Part shown: piece by piece, positions 33,196 to 43,769 of the stretch | Numbering within the stretch: position 1 is the first letter of the stretch | How the letters are laid out: each line of letters opens with the position of its first letter | Source of the DNA: Taxawa tesnikishii (nom. ined.) | Lineage: Eukaryota > Ascomycota > Dothideomycetes > Dothideales | Length of the DNA stretch: 64,000 nt | NCBI GenBank assembly: GCA_030247885.1 | Contig: JAPDRO010000003.1 | Span: forward strand, 930,001 to 994,000 | Direction: 5' to 3' | Notes under the pieces: model-generated | The model's database searches: none | Told to the model about the DNA's origin: nothing | The model's input: only the letters and a program-made list of their open reading frames with translations | Made by a program: the position numbers and the translations under genes

Positions 33196-35376
33196 GCCCT
33201 CCAGCACACTTTCCGGCTGTTTCGAAGGGAATGTTGCCTGCAGCGACTTCCGAACCTCGTTCATCCTTGATGTCCACTTGTCGATAGCTCTCCTATAACC
33301 GAACTCATCTGGATTACTCAAGCTATCCCACGGTTGCAGGGATGTGACGCTGCTGCTGTTCTCCTCGTTGCTATGCACACTCACCGATGTGTCGTCTTCA
33401 CACGCTCCCGGAATATCGTTGATCCAATCCTGAATCATGTATCTTTCACCACAACCTTCTGGCAACGCTTCGTCTCCAGTGATGCTTGCATCGTATCCCA
33501 GGACGGCACTGCGATCTTCGAAAGGCACGTCTTGTTCAAAGTCAACCTGGCCTGGATCTTCTCCGATGGCCCACAGCTGCTCCCGAGCCTTATGGTAGGC
33601 AGTCTCCGCAATACGATAGCTCCGCGTCCGGTCCTGCTTTCTCCGGAACATGCGTAGGTCGAATTCTGTCTGCGTCTCGTGGTTCTTTCCACACTCGTAT
33701 TTGGCGACCCAATCTTCGAATTCGAGTACACATTCCCTCTCTACCATCTCGAAGTTGTCTTCCATCAGTTGCAGCTTTTGCTTGGAAGCAATGTACTGCC
33801 GAAATGCGTGACTTCGTCTCAGTATTCTTACAACAGCTTCCTTAGTAATGCCGGGATTTTGTTTGCTTCTCCACTCCAGCTCATCGTCGATGTCTAAACC
33901 CTGCATAATCTCCTGAAAACCTCTTTGGTCTTCCACTCGTTGTCCGGATGACTCTCATCGTCTGATGCGGCGTTGGCTTCTAGGACGGATTGAGCGTCCT
34001 TTGTCTGGGTTAATAGAAGCCGACTGTTCTCGAAAATGGGGTACAGAATCTTGTCAACTGCGGATTGAGTCTCTCGCCGCTGTGAGTGCGCAGACTCTAG
34101 TTCTTCGACGATTGTTCCACGTTCTGCGATGATTTTCCCTTTTCGATGCTGAGCCTTCGCGAGTTCTTCCTTGAGTTGCAAGCGTCCAATCAACATTCCA
34201 GCAGGTGTTGGTGAAAAGGGGTCCGCTCTCGAAATGTCCTCCGAGGCTTTGATGCGGGTTTGCAAGTCATGGATTTTCTCAGCGAGCAGCTTCTCCTTGT
34301 CGAATAGCGCTTTGAGGGAATCCTCTGCCACCAACCCAGATTCATCGGCGTGTTTGCCCGATCGCAAGGCTTCCTGGATCTTCCTGGACAGATCGAACGA
34401 TAGGAGGATCGCGGGGACGTCCTGGCCTCCGTCTGTCACCATCACCACCCTGGCTGGCTCTCCTGTGTAGTCTCCCTCGTCTTCGCCATTGAAGAGAGCG
34501 TCGGGTAGCCAGTAACTGTCCCAGTCGTTGCATGGTTCACCACCGAGGTGTGCGTCATCTCCAGGATTGCCATCGCTCTGCTCGTCGCCTAACTCCTCAC
34601 TTTCCCGCCTAACATCCACACTGCTGGCGCTTGGATTGTAGGGTTTGGCTTTTGCGGAAGCTGGTTCACTAACCTCTTCGCCCTTAACTCCACTGTCCCA
34701 TTCTTCTTGACGCTTTGGAACGATTGGTTCCGGTTCGGCTACTGAGCTGTCTTGCGCGGGAGCTATGGGCTCCTGCATGAGCGGAATTACTCCGTCCGGA
34801 AGGATGAATGTGGCTCTCGCCTGAGCTTGCTCCTTTGTCTGCGTATCCATCTGGTGTTTTCCGCTTGTTTCGTGGAAGGACGCATTCAATCCGCTTGGAA
34901 CGTAAACACCGACAGCTAGCGATGGGATGCATTTCTGGCCCTCTAAGGTTTCTTCATGTCTGGAGATGCCGGTCACTTCTTTAGCGGAGGCCTGAGCCGC
35001 TTGAATGTCGCTCTCTCTCTGACCGGTGCGTCTCTATCGCTTCGGCCATGTGGTGGATGACAGGTGTTTTGACTTTGACACTGTTCGCTATCTGCGCAAG
35101 GGTTGCGGCATGCTTGTCGCGAGTCCTTTGCTGTTGGACTGATCCCGGCTGGCGTTGAAACGTCTTCCTCAAGCACAACTTATGGGAGGCTGCCGAGCCG
35201 TGCCTTTCGTCCATTGAAGCCTTCGTTTCTGCCCTCCTTGTCTTTTTGTTGGTTTCTTTGGAAGAAGAAACCAGATTCTTAAGCTTGCGTAGCAGGCCAC
35301 TCTTGCTGTCCATTGTGTTTGTGACGTGGCACGCGGAGTCGGGAATGTGTCGTCCAATGCGTAGTTTCTCTGTCAT
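33178..35376 (-). CDS. Hypothetical charged coiled-coil protein
   Basis: Three consecutive minus-strand frames read as one protein. It starts MTEKLRIGRH at 35376. It changes frame in the CT/AG dinucleotide run 35011-35020 and continues as SDIQAAQASAKEV. It changes again near 33935, to EDQRGFQEIMQGLDIDDELEW. No splice sites lie at either change, so small indels are likely. The middle has heptad-like helices (LKALFDKEKLLAEKIHDLQTR, RLQLKEELAKAQHRKGK) suggesting a coiled coil. The C-terminus is acidic. No known domain is recognised. A possible 5' exon with donor GAG/GTAAGG near 35462 could not be joined in frame. Confidence 0.6.
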
Positions 35377-36125
35377 TCAGTGAGTGTGATGAGTTTTGTT
35401 TGTCGAACCCGATGGTGGGTTCGAAGTGTATATGATAATGACAACGCGGCAAGCTTAGGTAACCTTACCTCGTTCGCATTCACGACAACGTGTTGCGAAG
35501 TATACTCGGCTTCTCCATCGACCGTGTGAACTACAGTGAGTTTGGGAAACCACCTTCCATGCGCCATCTCACGTTCACCTTCGCGTGTTGCTATAATCAC
35601 CAACCACGTTCCCTGTTTGGATAATGCCACCTCAATACGCAGCTTTCACGATGCCTCGAATCAACGTTTCCCAATATATCAATAACATGTGCCCTATTCG
35701 CCCATGTAATAAACAATCAGCCATGGTCCATAAACCTCTTCATGCTTCAAGCCAACATCATCGGCGAAGGTTACGTGAGATACCTCGCAAGCCTTTACCA
35801 GATTTTTCAACGACATGCCTGGAGCTAAAGTAGAAAAGGGCTCAACAGCCGCCATCCCTTAGTCAAAGGTTCAGCAAGAGAACTCGCCTGTTTCAATGCC
35901 ACCCAGGCTTGGAAATGGCTCGAAGGGTTTGGAACCGATATCTCGCACGACAACGGCCAGTCGAAGTAACCTGTCTTCGACTGCACGCTGGGGCAACCCA
36001 GGTGGTGGCACTCAGGATCCGCAGATGGAAGGTGTCCCAGTGGCACGACTCGCTCAAGATGCCAGAGAAACTGTGCAGGAATTCGAAGCCAACGTGGCTG
36101 AGTTGATCCCCGCGATCCTGACCCC
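35377..36125. other. Intergenic; short perfect hairpin
   Basis: No supported gene. An 8-bp perfect inverted repeat TCGAACCC/GGGTTCGA with a 6-base loop lies at about 35404-35425. It resembles a tRNA T-arm but has no cloverleaf around it. Confidence 0.45.
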
Positions 36126-36790
36126 TCAACGACTTCGAAGTGATGGGCCAGTCACGGTCGCTGGCCACGGTGTCAAGAACGTGGCAAACTTCCAAGTCGT
36201 TTGGGGATCGTCGATGACAGTGAGATTTGCGAAGGAGACTACGCCCCACTCATAGGTCGTGTCGATTTCGTAGAAGCCAAGGAGAAGCTCTTCTTTCTCT
36301 AGCTTCTCGCTGTTGGTCACCAAATCCATGTCTTGCACCACCAGCATTTCGTCTGGTAGATCCAGCCCGAAACGCTCCTGCATGCCCGCATCTTCAGGCA
36401 TCCCCTTGCCGCACCTCGTACGGAGAACTGGCCCAAGATGACGGTCGGAGTAGTATACCATAATCGAGGCTGGGTAAGACTTGAGCAGTAACCGGATCTT
36501 TTGTTCAGGGTCAAGGCTCTTGAACACATTGGCGTTCTGGAGCCTGTCATCCTGGCAGATGTCCGGAATATCTATCCAGACGAGTGCATCCGGGAACCCG
36601 CATTTGCCGACCGTGAAGGCCTCTGATACATATACTGGGAAGACATGACGTCCATCAGGATTTGCGCCAGCGCCTCAAAGCACAGGATGGACCGGCCCCG
36701 ATCGCCTTCTTCTCGTGGTGCCGAAGGGCTTCGGTAAGCGCAGCTTTGGAGCCGAGCGCCTCTGAATCGTGTCCTTCGTCATCTCGTCGC
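36126..36790 (-). CDS. Hypothetical protein, model uncertain
   Basis: The clear part is 36527-36126 (FKSLDPEQKIRLLLKSYPAS.., ending GPSLRSR), which has natural-looking composition. Directly upstream, the same frame reads VFPVYVSEAFTVGKCGF and DALVWIDIPDICQDD without an ATG, so coding extends beyond 36527. Further upstream, ATG 36790 (MTKDTIQRRSAPK) and the segment RSILCFEALAQILMDVM lie in other frames. One or two indels or unseen introns are implied. Function is unknown. The plus-strand frame at 35896-36255 overlaps it and is less convincing. Confidence 0.4.
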
Positions 36791-37373
36791 TGTGTCTTGT
36801 TTGATATCGGTCAGTGCAGCGTTACGTTGCGCAGCGCAAGTGTGGGCTCTTGCCGACAGGACACTGGACTTGCGCAAGCGGCAGCGATTGCCAGATCGCA
36901 ACGCTTGAAAAGACGCAAAGTGCGCGGCATAGTTGTACGTGTGAGATGCATTGTGATAAGCCGATCCCGCAAAGGATCTTACGAACCCGACGCCCCGTGC
37001 TGATTACCGTTCCATGTCGCAGTAGGAGATGAGGTGCTTATGCTCTTGTTAACCGGGCGGGAGAGCGGCCTGAATGAAGCCACATTTGTCTGTTTGGCAA
37101 TCTGACACATGCATCGATGGAAGCCACCCGACTGACAGGCACGTACAGAAATTTCTTTTGCCCACTCCCATTGACCCTGCTGCGCCACCATTCCCGATGA
37201 GACATAATTGAGGGGGCAGCATGCGCCTGTCGTTGTAAGCAGGCTAATTGCAATCCACGAGTTTTGATGGAAAGTTGGGTATCTGGTAGGGACCGGCGCA
37301 TGGGCAAACGTTTGACGCTGAACGAAAGAAATCGATGTTGATACACACTGTTTTTGAGGAGCACCGAGCGATA
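36791..37373. other. Intergenic, nothing recognised
   Basis: Frames are short and without domain or codon pattern. No repeat is seen. Confidence 0.45.
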
Positions 37374-38630
37374 CTAGCCAATTGACTGCTTCTTCCCGCT
37401 GCTTCCCTCAGTTCCGCCCATTGTGAGGAAACGCCCGCAAACCATGCGGCCCACCGGGTTGTGCAATGACACACGCAGGAGCATACGGGATTCGCTCTCA
37501 TCCACCTTGAGGCCTCCCACCAGGGGCATCCGTTCGTATATGCTCACCCCATGGCGATTGTTCTTCAATAGAGAACATATTAGAATCAACGTTCGAAAGT
37601 ATCCCACGTGGATGGACCACAAATCTGTCGTGCAGACCGTCATAATGCAGACCCCAGTCGGTGTGAAAGTCGCCCGGGTTATCCTCCAACCGAATCATTT
37701 CCGGAGTGAAAGCGCCGAAACCGGTGCGGCGGCCTCCCGGAGCTGGGACCATGCGCCATAACACGACGGTGTTATATTGCTTCTGAGAGAGCCAATACTC
37801 CAAGAGTTCGTGAGCGTAAGCGGAGGCAAGGCGTGACATAAGCAAGATCCGGATCTGGACTTCAATAAGGCCGGACTCGATGTCCGGACGTGCGGAGAGA
37901 GTCTCAGCACGGAAACAGTTGTCATAGAACGGCACCCATTCCTCGTAATTCGGCCAGGGAACGGCAACATCGACGTCAATCCTGTTAAGCCTGGGAAGGC
38001 GGCGGCAGATGGCGTTCATGTTGCGTCGAAGAAAGTCTCGAAGAACTGAGGGCAAGTCAGTGCGGAAGCGCTTACAGCGGGAATTTTACAACATGTTCAA
38101 AGTTAAGTTGGCTTACTTGGTTCCACCACGAACGGTGGGCTTGGCCGCCAAGGTGGAACATTGGCCAGGCTGAAGCGTAGAGAGCAGTGCCGAAGTCGCT
38201 GGCGATAGATGTCGGGCACCAAACGCCACCAGCGGAAGGTATAGACGCGGTTCTCTACATCGTAAGTCAGGTCTGTATCTTCCACATACTCAACGTCTGT
38301 AGTTGATCGTTAGCAAACAAGCAGCGCTCTGAACATGTCTAGCATACCAAATTGGTTGTAACGTTGAATGACACTGATACCACCGCCGAACGTGATCCTC
38401 ATGCGCCGCGCAACGCCGTCCATGTATTCGTTGTAGATCTGACGGTTTAGCAGCAGAGCAGGCAGGTAAGGGATAGCGTCAATGCGCAAGGTCGCCACAT
38501 CAGGAGTTTGCCTGCCAATGATCCTCCAGCCATCGAGGTAGTTGTAAATCTCGTCTCGCAGCTCCCTCGACAAGCGGAGGAAAGGCGGCAGGCTACGAGA
38601 CGCGTCCGGATGAAAGTTGAGTTCAGACAT
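37374..38630 (-). CDS. 2EXR/F-box-like protein
   Basis: Start ATG 38630 (MSELNFHPDAS). FLRLSRELRDEIYNYLDGW at about residues 16-34 is the LP-x-EIR-x-x-IY-type core of fungal F-box-like/2EXR proteins; PALLLNRQIYNEYMDG follows. Exons are 38630-38348, 38296-38117 and 38045 onward, with introns GTATGC..ACAG and GTAAGC..TCAG. The last exon covers LPRLNRIDVDVAVPW.. and TDWGLHYDGLHD. At the C4 run 37547-37550 the frame as written ends in RPQGG at 37498. Adding one base continues as GVSIYERMPLVGGLKVD.. to the stop at 37374, which looks genuine. Function unknown. Confidence 0.7.
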
Positions 38631-39312
38631 GTGGCAGACAATGACCTCTCTCGCTTGTTGAATGGCGAGGGAAGGACGAGCAGGGTGACGCAGGGCTTTG
38701 TATACAGCCAAGCGAGGGCCAGGATAAGATTTCAGGCCTGTCAATGCAGTGCAGTGGGTAGCTCATGCACGACTGCAGTGCAACCTAGCTTGACCAGCTG
38801 CACGGCATCCCTCCCGCCATGTCCAGCCGTATCTGAATCCCGGTACCAAACTTGGCCACGTTCCTGCATTGGAGGCATGCTATTCTGTAGCCGCGCGCGC
38901 AGCTTCTCCGCAAATGCCGGTTGGTTCTCGATCTGGCCTACTTGTGGGCCTTTTGATAAGAAGTACAGAAAAAATTAGGCGCGCGACAAGGTGCGAAGTG
39001 GAATCACATGCAGCTCGCTCGGCTGCGAAACGTCTGGGAAGGGCTTAACCCGATCTGTCTTTCTTTGGCCAATGCTCTACCACTCTTTCTCCTCATATAC
39101 ATACGTTCTGCATTAGCGTGCGAATTGTTGCGCAGTCAGTATCATCTACAGATCATGGTTTTTTTCAAGTGGTGGGCCACTGTCACGACCATGCCTCCAC
39201 ATCATCTTCGGTCCTCGGTTCATCAGTCCTCACTATATTGAAGTATCTATAGCACAACCAAAAGCCAGTCGTGGGTATCGTGCACGTAAGTCCTCCAGGA
39301 AAACAGCAAAAT
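38631..39312. other. Intergenic
   Basis: This tandem minus-strand gap holds the promoter of the 2EXR-like gene and the 3' end of pms1. No other feature is seen. Confidence 0.5.
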
Positions 39313-42300
39313 CTAACCCTCCTCTTCCGAGCTGCTGTCTTGCACTCCCTTCCGTCCCTTCAGCCAGCCAGCCCAGTCCGTCCGACCCTTGTCCTCATTG
39401 TCATGCATACCTTCGCTCCACCCCTGCCAGCTGTTCAGTCCTGCGAGATGCCTCATGGTCGGTCGACCATGAGGGCAGTTCCAAGGCTTCTCCATTTCGC
39501 CCAAGTTCCGAACAACTCGCTGCATCTGTACGGGACTCAAGGTCTTGCCGACCATGATGCTTGATCTGCACGCACGCATGGCGAGCATTTTCCTCACTCC
39601 AGAAGGCCTTGGAACTTCCCCTCCCCGATCCGTACTGCTGGAGTGATGTTCGGAAAGTAGGTGCAGCAGTTCCTCTAAGTCCTGCAGCGAAAAGGTGGTC
39701 TCCTTGCTCACGGGCAAACTTACCACTTTGCATCTTCTACCCACTTCTGCATCGCCTGACGTATCCACGTCGATTTGGAAACCATTGAAGGCTAGCGCAG
39801 CTGGGTTATCAGTAATGATTTCCTCTTCCACCGCAGTGAGCTCGAGCTGTTTGGGCTGGACTAGCCGCTGCGGTTGGAGTTGCGTAGTACGGGTAAGGCG
39901 CTCAAAGTTGAACTTCTCATCTGCGGCGTGCTGGTCGATGATGAACAGATGATCTCCTTGCTCCGCTTGTTCGGCTACAGATGACTGGAAAGCGCCATCT
40001 TCAACAGAGGCGGCGTGTGTGGGTTTCAGCCCTGGACGAACGGCAATTATGAAGCCAAGGTTGAACTGGCCGGCGACACGCATGCGAGCAAAATCGGTCT
40101 TGGAGACAGTAAGGGAAAGCCTCGCTTCTGCCGTGTCATCTTCCAGCTCCTCTTTGATGGCTCCGGTATCGAGATTGTCTCGGTCACCCGATTCTTCAGA
40201 CGCATGCGCAACGCTCGTCTTTGAACCAACGATTGCTATCGATGTGTATTGACTGCTGATTTCAGCCGGGGTTGTGCTGACGAACTTGATCAGGTTCAAA
40301 GTTGAATCTTTTCTTGTTCCTCCGCTCTTCATGGCTTGACTTGCTCGCTTGAGAGAGTCGGCTGTCGGGCGCGCAGTAGCCTCCTCCGCTTCTTGGATCA
40401 AGCGAGCAACTTTCTCATCTTCGCGTGTGCGCTTTTTGTCTTCGTCGATATAATCGCTATCTGAGTCATCCTCTTCGCCGATCGCGGGCAGAGCTTCCTG
40501 ATGGTTCGCGTCGTCTGTTTCATCCCACGGTTCCGAAACAGTGTCGGGGACAGCATTATTTGCTCCAATCGCTTCATCGAGGTTAAGTGGATCTTGCCCA
40601 GTTGAGTCTTCAAAAGATTCCGCAACGGGCATGTCACTATCCTCGGAGTCTGATTCTGCTTGTGCCTCGTTTGGGGAAGCATGATCTCCTATCTCCTCGG
40701 TGTCACTGCTGTTCTCGTCCTCAAACTGCGTTCCAGGTGCCGCAAACTTGCGCAGTCCCTTCGCCAACAACGGACTTGCTCCGAATTTGGCGATACTCTG
40801 GGAATTTTTCGGTGCATGGATCCTGCGTTTCTTACTCGATGGAGTGCCGATCATGGTGGTAATGGTAGTGTCGCCTACAATGATCTCAGCCATTTGAGCA
40901 GGAGTGCGCTTGGGCCGCATACGATCAAATGCACTTTGGATCGGACCAGGTGTTGACTTCTGAGCTCCTTGGGTAACGGCGGGTATGCTTTCCTCTGTAG
41001 CAATAGAAGTGCGATCCGCCCGCTGACTAGCCATTCGAGCGTTGAAATCTTGGACCGGGCGGGACAGCTTGGGTGGCCTCTGCGGGATCAAGTCCTCGTT
41101 GGCGGAGCTCAAGGAATTCGCATATCGTTGATTCAAAGACGGCTGTAATTGTTCAGAAGCATGATCGTTGCTCTCTTTGCGGGAGGAAACATTCACGCTC
41201 ACGTCGTGCCGTTCAGATCTTCGAGGGTTTGCATCCATGACTGAAGTAGCACTAGCCGCTGTTTGCGGAGCATCTTCGTCTTCGGTCTCTGACTCTTCCA
41301 GGAAGGGACCGAACCTCTTTAAGCCGGTGGCACTGCTCTGCATCGGGCCTTGTATGTGATCATTCCAAGACGGCTCCGGGACTGGAGAATTCTCTGAAAG
41401 CGCTTTTGCGAGGTTATGCTTGCTCTGTGATGGACCAGTTATCCTTGCTCTCGATGTAGAAACCTCGGCACGGTCCCATACATCACGACCCATCCAGTTC
41501 TGGACAAGATTAGTAGGACTGTTCTTCAGTCCTACTGCAGGAGCAGGCGTCCCGTCTTCTAAAGGCGATGATACTTCTTGAGCATTATCGATTTCCACTC
41601 CTGAACCGTCCACCGTTGTGTTGATGCTCCCAACAGAGGTACCATATTGGAGAGAGGACTTTCGTGAAACAGTGAGTGGGTGATATGCAGACAGCTTGCG
41701 CGGACCGAGCTGAGACTGAGGCACGCTTTGATCCTGGGTTTCAAACAGTTCTGTGAGCGCAGACTTGAGAGACTCCAGGAGTGCTGTCTGATCATGTAGC
41801 AATATGATACGCTTGTCAGGAGACACGTTGACATCGTAGGCGTTTGTGTCCATGAGGAGATCTGCAAATATGAAGGGAGATTGAGAAACATTGAACTGCT
41901 TGTAGACCTCGTTGAAGGCTTTGGAGACTTGAGGCAGGGCGCAAGGGCGAGAATTGACGTAAAACATCTGCCGATCGGGTGCTTGACGACCCTCTCCGAA
42001 TACTGGTCGGGATATGTGACCTTTATGACCACTTCACGAGAATGGGCATCGGTCTGCGAGCTCCAATTGCGGGCGCTTTGGGTTGACGGGCCTTTACTGG
42101 GCTGCATTTCCAGCTTGAGGTCGAGTTTGATAAGGGCAAGCAGGGTCTTTGCGCCAAACACGTTAACAATGTTCTCTTTCGTTGAGGGGTTGGCTTTGGT
42201 GGAGAAGACAGCGTTCTTCTTGCTGTTTGTAAAGTCAATCATGATGGCTCTTGCTAGCGGACGTCTGTCACCTACCCCTTGGGCATCTGGTTGCTAACCG

Positions 42301-43029
42301 CCACTCTTACCCCCACGCTAACACAAGCGTATGCATGCAGCAAACCCAGAACCTTACCATACTCTCTCTTAATGTTCTTCTCCAGCTCTTTCCTCCGAAC
42401 GGGCAGATTCCGGAAGAGGTTCTCCACAGAGACCATTGTTCCTTTCTGAGCCGCGACCACAGTTGTACCTTTCAGCTTTCCGGACACCTCAAAATCTAAT
42501 CTCTTTCCTTTTGGTCCGTCCTGGCTACGAGCCGTGACGATATGGAATTGTGATAGTGCGCACAGTGAGGACAGGGCCTCACCGCGGAAGCCGAAGGTAT
42601 TGAGGGAGTCAAGATCGTCATAGCTGGAGAGTTTCGACGTATAGTGCTTGAGTGCTGCGTTCAACCTCAACGATTGTGACGGTATGAGAAGTACCAAAAC
42701 GCTTACCTATGGTTTCGAAGTCTTCCGGAGCGATGCCATTGCCGTTGTCTTGGACTTCGATGGCGTCAAGCCCGTGATTCTTGAAGCGCACATCTGGCTC
42801 TGATTCAGCAAACCCACAACACAACGAAGGGCTATTCCTCCCTACCTATTGATGTTGCTCCAGCATCCAAGCTGTTTTCGACCAATTCCTTGACCACCGA
42901 TTGTAGGTCTACAACGACTTGACCGGACTGGATCTGGTGCACCTGGAGGAGTGTGTTAGCAATGACTGACAACCCATACAGCAGCACTTCGCATACTGAG
43001 CTCTCTTGTATGGCCTTGATGCTGGCCAT
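39313..43029 (-). CDS. pms1: Pms1, MutL-type DNA mismatch repair endonuclease subunit
   Basis: Pms1 pairs with Mlh1 to form MutLalpha, which nicks the strand to be repaired. The N-terminal GHKL ATPase motifs are [13 protein letters not shown] (motif I), DNGNGI (motif II) and [12 protein letters not shown] (motif III). A long acidic Ser-rich linker follows. The C-terminal domain has the metal-binding endonuclease motif [12 protein letters not shown], then [10 protein letters not shown] and CPHGRPTM. Introns: 42943-42996, about 42794-42845, about 42657-42707, and one near 42245-42293. The first exon is 33 bases. A one-base loss near 42020 breaks [16 protein letters not shown]; adding a G (AAGGTC to AAGGGTC) joins it to [15 protein letters not shown]. 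Otherwise the 884-codon downstream frame is intact. Confidence 0.95.
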
Positions 43030-43235
43030 CTGTGTACAGATTGTTCAGCCCATATCCTCGTTCGCAAACGGTGACGGTGAAAGTCGCGCCGCCGCCTAGA
43101 AGACGCGAATCAATTTGTCGCGCGTCCACGTGATGACGTAATGCCGAGGTTTCTTCGTTCGAGCTTCTATCGGTCCACGTTCATCCTTGAAAGCAACTCA
43201 ACTCATCACCACTGGTATACGCATTACAGAACACA
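43030..43235. promoter_or_regulatory. Bidirectional promoter pms1 / rhodanese
   Basis: Only 206 bases separate the two divergent start codons, so both promoters must share this interval. Confidence 0.6.
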
Positions 43236-43769
43236 ATGGCGGCAAGAAGAGCGACAGTCACAGCCGTTTCGGCGCTGCGTACTTGCACAAGATACAATGC
43301 CGCTCCAGTAGCAAGATCAGTCCGACAGTCCATGGCGCCGTCCACCGCGCCCAATCGATTCCCAGTACAGCAGGTGTCCGCGTCCATACGATGGCATTCA
43401 TCGTCCGGCTCCATTTCCAAGGTCTACAGTTTCGACGACGTTAAAAATCTTAGCGGATCTCCTTCGTCTGACCGCATCCTGATCGACGTTCGCGAACCTG
43501 CTGAATACGAGGCCGGCTATATCCCATCTGCGATTAACATTCCTGTATCCTCTCAACCAGACGCGCTATTCTTGCCCGAAGAGGAATTTGAAGACCGCTT
43601 TGGATTCGAAAAACCAAGCAAGGACAAGGAGCTGGTGTTCTACTGCAAAGCTGGTGTCAGGAGCAGTGCCGCAGCTCAGCTGGCTCAGCGGCAAGGATAC
43701 CAGAAAATCGGGGAGTACAGAGGAAGCTGGCTTGATTGGCAGAGGAATGGAGGAAAGACGGAAAAATAA
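43236..43769 (+). CDS. Mitochondrial rhodanese-domain protein (thiosulfate sulfurtransferase type)
   Basis: Single-exon, 177 aa. The first 55 residues are Arg/Ser/Ala-rich with no acidic residues and end in SIRWHSSSG, a mitochondrial presequence pattern. The rhodanese domain follows: YSFDDVKNL, ILIDVREPAEYEAGYIPSAINIP, and the active-site loop FYCKAGVRSS with the catalytic Cys. The end is YRGSWLDWQRNGG. Single-domain rhodaneses of this kind transfer sulfane sulfur from thiosulfate to thiols (Rdl-type in yeast). The precise substrate is inferred. Confidence 0.92.
   Translation: MAARRATVTAVSALRTCTRYNAAPVARSVRQSMAPSTAPNRFPVQQVSASIRWHSSSGSISKVYSFDDVKNLSGSPSSDRILIDVREPAEYEAGYIPSAINIPVSSQPDALFLPEEEFEDRFGFEKPSKDKELVFYCKAGVRSSAAAQLAQRQGYQKIGEYRGSWLDWQRNGGKTEK

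Noticed and set aside
35404-35425. TCGAACCC..GGGTTCGA hairpin that resembles a tRNA T arm
   Set aside because: No acceptor, D or anticodon stem can be built around it.
35896-36255. 119-codon plus-strand frame
   Set aside because: Overlaps a minus-strand frame with more natural composition; no domain. Not fully excluded.
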